Virus record (IMG/VR): IMGVR_UViG_3300032954_000001
Coordinates: 41,267 to 105,266 of that record
Length of the DNA stretch: 64,000 nt
Direction: 5' to 3' (one strand)
Source: a virus
The notes beneath the pieces are model-generated. The model was not told the DNA's origin, did not search any database, and saw only the letters and a list, made by a program, of their open reading frames with translations. The position numbers and the translations under genes are program-made. Positions 53,828 through 62,800 of this stretch are shown here, piece after piece. Numbering within the stretch: position 1 is the stretch's first letter; each line of letters begins with the position of its first letter.

Positions 53828-56800
53828 CTACGAAGATTTTTCGCTTGACAAAAATTCCGCTGAAGTCTTGGTATCTTCATCCCACTCAGGTTCCCACTTC
53901 TCGTACTTTATGAAAATGTGAACGCCTATCGTCTTCACACCCGCCTTCAAAGCAGCGAGCCAGCGGTGGTGCCCGTCCCGTATTTGGTACTTGCCGTCCT
54001 TTTCAGGCCAAACTGCAATCGCCTTGAACTTGCTTCCGCCCTGTTTCATACGTCTCGCAAAGCGATTGACTTTCTCCGCGTAATGAGTCTGACCCTGACG
54101 TGACATCTGCTCCCCGCCTTCGATCTTCTCAATCGGAACCAACGTAACGTTCGGATCGTAATGGAAGTCCCGGTCATCATTGATGTCCGGATCGGGCACC
54201 CATGTCACTTCGGGTGCTTTACCCGCAACCTTGGTACGCTTCAGAATCTTGATCTGCTGCGGAGAGAACACGCAGTAGCTCTTACCGCCGAACTCCGGAC
54301 TGTTGCCTTCGTCGAGAATCGCGCCATCATACTTCAGGAACCGCAGGGCGTCCATCACGGGCTTGGAATCGATCAGCTTCCACTCCATGCCGGGATCGGT
54401 GACCTCTAGCATGTCGATGTTGATGCCCATCTCTTTCCAGTCCTGTTCGTTTAACTGACCCTCGGTGTACGCACGCAGGGCTTCAAGCAATGTACGGGTA
54501 GCGTGCTCCGGAGGCGTGGTGCCCATCGGAAGCGGCTGAACATCGACATCCTCATCAATCCAGTTTGGGTTGGTGAAGTCCACCGGGTTGTTCATGGTGA
54601 TCTGACAGGTCAGAACGTACTTGTCTCGTTTGTTGCCCGGATTTCCGGCACGGTTCTCAGCCCAATTGACGGCGGTCTGATAGTCCGGCGTGAAGAAGTA
54701 GGCATTGCTGCCGACCGTGACCTCAGCCAATCCCCAGAGTGTGCGCTTCCCAGTTGTAGGTGCGAACTCATTGAAGACGTGCGGAGTGCCGTGATACATA
54801 GTCATTGTCTTGGCAGTCTTTACGGAGCCCTCTTTATAATCTCTCTGCAACCGACGCTGTAGCTCCTGCTTGTGGTACTTGTTGGCGGTGTAGGGGCTGA
54901 TCTCAGGCTCAACGATGCCCTTCACTTTGACCTGATTGGGTTTGAACACGATGTAGTCATCGTTGCCGAGAGTCTCATGATGGAGTTCAATGACATTCTT
55001 GATAATCACCCCATCGTAGCCCCTTTCGTGGGCGAATGAGACGATGCTATCCGTATCGACCTCGTCTCCGTTGAACCAACCCTTCATTGCTTTTGGCGTC
55101 GGAATGGAATAATACCCGTTGTTTTTGGCGTCCACAACGAACGGCTTGTTGATCGTCAGATAGCATTCGTACACGAACGAACCGTATGCTTGCGCTACCA
55201 GTGGATCGGTGCAGAAAAATTTTCCCACCCGGTACTTGGGATCGTTGTGGATGTTATCTGACCACTTGTAGGTGCCGTGGTAAACAGGGCCGTACTGCTT
55301 CGCAACCTTGCCATGCGTGGGATCGAGTTTCAACTGCACACGATAAAGTCCACCATGAACTTTGTCGAGCAACACGGAGTGACCGCGTGATTCCCACCAC
55401 CGTTTGTACTTCAAAGCATCGCTCTTGTTCAGGAGTCCCTCGTCCGACCATCGCTGTTTCTTCGCAGCGGTATGTTCAGTCGGATGCCCCCAAACCTTCA
55501 TCATCAGGTGTCCACCCGCAACCATGTCAATGTCTTCGAAATCGTTGTTTTCATACCACTGAATCAGGTTGAACCCCTTAGCTTGCTCCTCAGCAGTGTC
55601 GGCTACCAATAAGCAAAGTTTGGCTCCCCGCGACTCGGCCTCATCGAGAAATTTGTAAAGCAGATCATTTCCGTGTCCCTGACCCCGTGCGCTATCGTAC
55701 ACGTTGATATTGTTCAGGACAGCGAAATAATCGTATTGCCGTATGTCAGCGACTAACTCTTCGTTCGTGTAATTGAAACGGTCGAGCCAATTTTGTAGTT
55801 GCTCAGCCGTCGTACTGGCAACGTATCCTTCAGCGGTGCCGAAATCCGTACTTACAACAATCTCCCGCACACCCGCCGCTGTCTTAGATGCCGTCTTGTT
55901 AAACTCATCCAGATCGAGAACCACAACCGCAGGAATGGACTTGGCTCCTAGAATCTTCAGAGCATCGTAGCGATGCGAACCTTCCACGATGAACGGACCA
56001 CCGGGGTCAACGCCAACGATCAGGGGCATCAATTCACCCGACTGTTTGATCTCTTCCGCCAGTTGTTTGGTACGCGGCGTCACATCGGGCGGCATATCGA
56101 ACTCATCGAACGGCACTTCCCGGATGCCGTCGAGGATCAGGTAGTTCGGGAAAGTCGCGGCGATGGAACTCATGTTGTCCACCTGATCGAGAACCGTGCG
56201 ACCATCTACAACCTGACCTGCCTCCGGGTATTTGACGTTGAACTGAGCTTCCAGATCGTCTTCACTGGAGCCCGTCGTCTCGGATGATCCCTTCCCGAAC
56301 GGACGATTCTTCTGCTGCCACAATCCGAACCCAGCAGGGCTCCGGTCGCTGTGGGGGACGACATAATGTCCGACCACTTCCTCGGCGTACATATACATCG
56401 CCGTAGCCAAACCTTGACGCCGATACTCAGGTTCGACTTCGGTGTTCGCGGACTGGAGCTTATTGTTTCGCAGAACAAAATCAACGGAACCTGCGTACTT
56501 TCCCTGCGCGGTCAGCCCTTTCTGAGTCGTATCAAAGGCGCGAACGGTGACTAAATTCCAATTGTTCTCATCGATTTCCAGATCAGGATCGGTTGGATCG
56601 CCATATTCATGGTAGCCGTACTCCAGTTCAAGTTTGAAGTTTTTGTACATGCCGCTACCGTAATCAACATCAACAGGTCCGGCTCCGGTCTTCTCACCGT
56701 CTTCCCAGCCACGCAGATCGATCAGGTACGCCTTAATCATCTGCCCCAGTTCTTTGGCGGCTGCGGTACGGTGATTGCCGTCGAACACAAACAACCCCTC

Positions 56801-59800
56801 ATCGGTATCGATGAATAGGGGGTGAGCCAGATGTTCCTCACTGGCATTCGCCTTCGGCTCGTTGATAAGCTCCGGGTTCTGAAGGAAGTAATCGTAATCC
56901 GCAGTCACCAGTACGGATTGATCGGTCTTCACGATACTCGGATCGAACTCGTCCAATGGGGCATTGGCAATGTCCTGCTTGCGCTGCTCCCACGGCTTGC
57001 GAGCCCACTCGTCGATCACCAATGGACGTTCGCCGACATAGTCTAGCGTGGTCGGCATCTTGTCGTCGCCTTCCGGCGAAGATGCTCTTTTGGAATAGGT
57101 ACGCTGACCACTTAGATTGTAGTTTTGTTTGTAGTCAGCATCGTTGATGTTACCGATTCGTATTTCGCGGACGATATCGTCTAAAGGCGCGGGTGTGCTT
57201 CCGTAGGGCTCGTAATCTTCAAATTGATCCGATGTGGCATCGATATAAGTGTTGTCGATAATTACCCAGCTATGTGGAATACCATTACTGTACCCATAAG
57301 CGATGGATGGACTGTATCCTGCATTTTCCAAGGCATCATAAACAGCGTCGGAAACTGGTTCACAATCTCCATTTTGAGCACGGCGACTACCTATCACGCT
57401 TTCACGAGCATCCAAAACAATTTCTCGAATATCGGATAGGGACGCCTGTTTCTTTTGCCCGCCTGCGTGCTTTTCGATGATGTCCTTGGAGTTCTTAAAC
57501 AGGGCGATGAGGCCGGGGTGGAAACTGCCGGAATCCTCTTCCATCATCTTGTTGATCTCATCCAGCGTGAACCACTCCAGTCCAGTGGTCTCCCAGTGGT
57601 GCTCACTCTGCGGGTGGAAGCTAAACTCGGTGCCCACCAGCCCAATGAAATTGTGGTAGCTGAAGCTGCCGGAACTGAACACGTAAGCCGGGATCATTGT
57701 GACGCCGCCGCCGTATCCCGTTTCCTCTTTCAGTTCGGCCTTGGCCGACTGCGCCAAACCCATACCCTCTTTGACTGCCCCGCCAATAGTGCCCCAACAG
57801 TCGCCGATGTGCACGTCCGGTGAACGCCACGCGAAACAGATACGCTTGGTGGTTGTGCAGATCGGCAGAACGCCTGATGCGGCGTTGCCCTCTCCAGCCC
57901 AAAAGCCCTCATCGTTAAAACCCTCGGCGAGCTTAATGCTAAAGTAGGGCAGCTTGTCTCGTTTATCCCGCTTCTTGGTCACGGGATAGCGTTGCGAGAT
58001 GCGCTTCCACGCGGCCTTGGCTTCCGGCGTCTGATCGATACTCGAATTGAATTCTTTGTAGCCCCGCTTCTTGGCTTCAACGATAGCCATATCGTAGAGT
58101 TTCTGACCCAGACCTGTGCCACGGTAGGCATCCTCAACGTTGATATCGTAGACGTATGGACCTGCGATGACGGCTCCCTCGGTGCCGATGTCGATAAAAC
58201 CGACCGGGCCTTCATACTGAGCGAAAGGACGAGGCATACGGTCTGGTGCCCATGCTCTAATCGTCCAACCACCGTACTCGTTATCGTTTTCTTCTGTTTC
58301 AAAGGTCAGTTTGGAGACATCGCCCTTCGGCACTTCCGATCCGGTCTTCGGGGTCGAGCCCAGCACGATGTAGTAGAGACCCCAGTCGTCGTCGAAATCG
58401 GTCTGGTAACGCTTCTTCAGTTTCTCCCAAACACTTGCCGCTTGCGGACTGTGGTCAATACCCTCATACAGGCGCTCATAACCAAGCTCGGCAGCTTTTG
58501 CAATCCCGGCCTGATAAATTCGCAGGCCGATACCTTGACCCTGAAGGTGTTGAGCGACAGAAGCGGCATCTACCATCAAGCTGTTCTTTGGAGCACGGGG
58601 ATTGCCGGGTGCGTCTTCCATCAGTTGGAGGAACACAACACCAACACGTTGTCCCCCCAGTTTCGCGTAGGCTTCCACCCCTTTCGGAATTTCCTCGGCG
58701 ATAACCTCAACCCCATCGGCCAACGCAGCCGTCTTGACGCGACCGACAATACTACACGTGCGGAACGCCCGATCATTCACTTTATCCAATTCGAATTTAT
58801 CGACCTTGAATTGGTACCCACGCCCTAACACGATTTCCTTCTGATAGCCGCCGATGTCCAGATGCCCGGTGCCCTTTGGGACGTTGATGATTAACACATC
58901 ATACTTTTTAAGTCCGATATGCTTCGCAAGCTGATCGAGCCATGCTGGATCACCGTCTAGTGTGCAAGATACAAACCCACGATCAATGAAACGGCTACCT
59001 TCGTTTGCCATCACAGCATTATCAGGAACAATGCGGTAGACTGTGGTAGCTTCAGGCAGAGGGTTGCTCTCAATGGCTTCATCCAAATCTAATACGGTCT
59101 GCCGATCATTCGTATCGAGATCGTCGTCCTTACGTTTACGTAGCGCCTCGTTGGTATCAACGAACATAACACCTGTGGAATAGTCTTTCTTCAGCCTATC
59201 CACATCATCCTTCACAGCGGAAGTCTTCGTCTGCTCAAGGTACGCCTTAGCTTCATCCGGACGATTCTGAAGACGCCACTTTGCACTGCGGAGATACGCC
59301 TTCTGTGTGCGTTCCGGCAGTTGCTCCCACGATGTTGCTTCGCCGCCACTCAACCAGTCTATGCTTGGAGAACCGAATAGAATCTTCGCCAGAGCCTCAA
59401 CAACCTTGGGATCGTTCGGATCGTACTCTTTTGCCGGGGCTGCGGAAGCTTGAGTGGTTTCTTCCTGTCCGGCAACGGGTTTACCCTTGGCGTCAAGGAA
59501 GACAACGTCACGGTCGTAAACGTTGTAATCGGTGCCGCCTTTCTGCCACTTTACTTCAAGCAGACGAGTCGCACCACCGTAATATTGCTGACCCACGTCC
59601 GGTGCCAAGTTGCGAATCTGCCGGATCACGCCTTTCATGCCATCGGCTTTACGCTGAACCTTAGAACCGATGTCACCCGGCTTCGTCATCGAAGGATCAA
59701 CTTCATAGACGCGGGAAGGATCGAATACCACGATCTGATCGCCGTCGAGCAATTTGTGCAAGCCCTTACCCTTGAACCATACGGCATCATATTTCGACTT

Positions 59801-62800
59801 CAGGTTTTCGGTCAGCTTCTTGGTCGCCGCGACACGATCCTTCTTCGCCAGTTCAGGATCGTAACCTTGACTGATCCACCATTTCATCATGGTCTTCGGG
59901 GCACCGAAATTGATGGTCTCCAGACGCGGCACATCGAGATAGTACATCTTCATTCCGCGAGTGGTGCCGCCTGCGAACGTCTTTGCGATAGACTTGACAG
60001 TCGTGAAATAGACGCCATAACCCAGATGGTGAACAGGTGCCGGAATGCCTTCGTGGTACGCCTGATTCTGATAACCGTGCTGGATGTCGCCGGAGCCTTC
60101 TTCGCCCTCGTAGACCACAAAACCCTGATCGCCAATAGCTTCGCGGCGGTCTTCGGTGGTGCCATGATACACCGGGCCGAATAGTTTGCGGTCGATAGCA
60201 TCCTGCTGGCTGATGCGATTCATCTTCGCCATCTTGTCAAACACCACACTTGGAATCATCTTCTGAGCCGTAGCCTCTTTGTGTGACAGCTTAAAGCTCG
60301 CAGTCTGCGGTTGCTGTTCAGGCTGAACCTGTTCGACCTCGGTGGGCTCTACGGGCTCTTCCTTCTCCTCAGGCTTGACATACGTATTTGCGGGCTGTTG
60401 CTCACCCGGCTTGAGCCACATGATTTTGTACCCCATGCGCTCATCCCATTGCTTTTTGAAATCCTCAGGCACAGTGCCGTAGTGCACAACGATGGGCATC
60501 ATGCTGCCCTTTTCCTCACGGAAGGCTTCCGGGTCGTTGTAGTAGAACATGAGGTCGCGACCCTCGCGAATCTCCATCACGCATGTGATCTTGTTGCTGC
60601 CGCTATAACCAATGGGCTGCATCGAGCGAGCGTTCTGGAATGACCAGCCGCCTTTCTGCTGAATACGGAGCATGGAACGCAGGGTGCGAGTCAACTGCTC
60701 GGCGGCATTACGAAACACCGCTTCTCCCTGTTCGGTCGTCGGGATCACCGTATCTTTCGGTGGAACCTCAACATCATCGCCCATAACGCGGCGATAGGTG
60801 CGGGTGTAGTCGTAGTTACGGGCGTCGTACCCGTCCTTTTCGATTCGCTTTTGGTCAGACTTGAATGCGTGAGATGTGCGGCGAGTAATAGACGCCGTGA
60901 ACACGCCCGGTAGAAGTTCACGAACACGTTTCTCAAGGTTTGCGTCCATCGTTAACTGCGACTCTTCGAGCCGACGCTTGATGGTCGCGACGACGCGATC
61001 CACATACCGCTGTTGAGAATCAGCGTAAGCCTGCTTCATCGAGTCGGGCGCATTGGGCAGGGTCATCATGAAATGCTCGCCGATCAGGAACTCAGAATCA
61101 TTACCGTGCTCAAACGGAGCATCCAACCACGAAACGATGCTGTCCTCGTCGAGGAATAACGAGTTCGGCTGTCCTTCAACAACCACCATCACCATACGAT
61201 AATCGCCTGCGCTTCTGTTATGGCGAGGAGCGCCGAGAGCCGTCATCAGGTTGCGAGTCAAATAGATTCCGCCGTATGCCTGACGGCTGGGGCTCGTCAT
61301 CCCGGCACTGGGATCATCCGCCCACTCTTTGCTCTTACCTTCGGGAACCAAACCTTCGCTCAAAATCGGGCGCAGGTTCTTGATGTCGGTGCCGTGGTAG
61401 TAAATCTGACGGTCAGCGGATTGTTTCTCACGTGGGGACGGAGAGATGTAATTGATGAATGTGTGCATCTCCATCAAAGCGTTCTCTTGGAACCGAAGCA
61501 CTGACTGAATCGTGTGTTGTTCGCCGCCGAACTCGTTTTTATAGTCAGCGTACCACTCCTCAGCTTTCGTCAGATTTTCGGCTGCACTCGTCAACCGCTC
61601 CTGCAACATGTTCACATCTTTGCGCTTGGAGGTCTTGAGATACTGCTGGCAGTGGTTAAGCAATGTGAGTAGACGGGGCTGCTGCATCTCCACAACCGAC
61701 TCGGCGACCGCAGGTTCGTTTGTGCGGAAGCGAGATGGGTGATGCAGGATAGTATCGTGCTCTGCAAGCAAGGAAGCATAACTCGTAACTGATCCACGTG
61801 GAGCAAATCCGTACCCCGGCTTCCAATCGACCTTGCGGTTTTTCGACGGACCTTTGCGATGAATGATCTTGATCTGCTGCTTGATAAGCGGTGCCAGACC
61901 TTCTGGCAGGCCGAACATGTTGCGCACCTGACCCTTATCATCGATCCAGAAAATCGCGTATTGACCTTCTTCGAACTGTCCGCCAGCCCACTGGCTATCC
62001 AGAATTCGTTCGCTGAAGATATAGCTGTGATGCCAGTCCTTGCCGTCGCATTCGGCGAAGTCGTGGACTTCCTCGATCACGCCGTCCAGAACTGAAGCGG
62101 CACCCATAACAAACGGCTTGCCTTTCCACGTGGCGTTATCCCCAGTGACGGCAGCCGCAGCCGCGTACTTCTTGAACGCCTTCGGCGTCCAGTAAATCTT
62201 GTAGTACCCGCCGTACTGATCTTTGGGGTCGTTGTTCGGCTCCTCAACCTTGGAGCAAACGCACTCAGCGACGGGCATCGCGTCGAAAGTAAAATAGACG
62301 GTTTCGCCAGCCAGCAAGATCGGGCGTCCCTTGTAAGCGTAGAACCGCTCCTGTGTCTCTGGGACCTCCCGGAAGAACCCCTCGCGGAAATCGGACGGAA
62401 CTTCGATGTACATCGCCTTCTTTAGCAGGCTGCCAGTCTTGGCATAGGGGTCTACAGTGCCCTGTAATTGCACAGCAAGGCCGCTGTACGTGCGCCATTC
62501 TCCCAAGGCGGACTCACGTGTGCCCAGAGCCCCCGGACGCGGCGTAAAGCTCAGAATCGCGATCTGATCGTCCGGCACTTGACCCAATGCCTCTACGTTC
62601 GAACTGAAAAAGAGAGGATTGAGCGGTCCACCCGCGTTCTCGCGAGCCGCGCACCATGTTTTGTAAAAGTCGAAGGATCGCTCCCGAAGTTCGGCTTCGG
62701 ACATCGGCACCTTCCAGTACGACCAGCGGCGATTCCCCTCCGCATCCGTCCAACCATCACCCACGGGTTCGGCATTCGGCATCTCTTCCTGCGTCTTGCC

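Noticed and set aside
59450-60184. 244-codon plus-strand frame within the giant protein region
   Set aside because: Antisense to a segment with YHGT and other ART motifs; no ribosome site and no recognisable domain.
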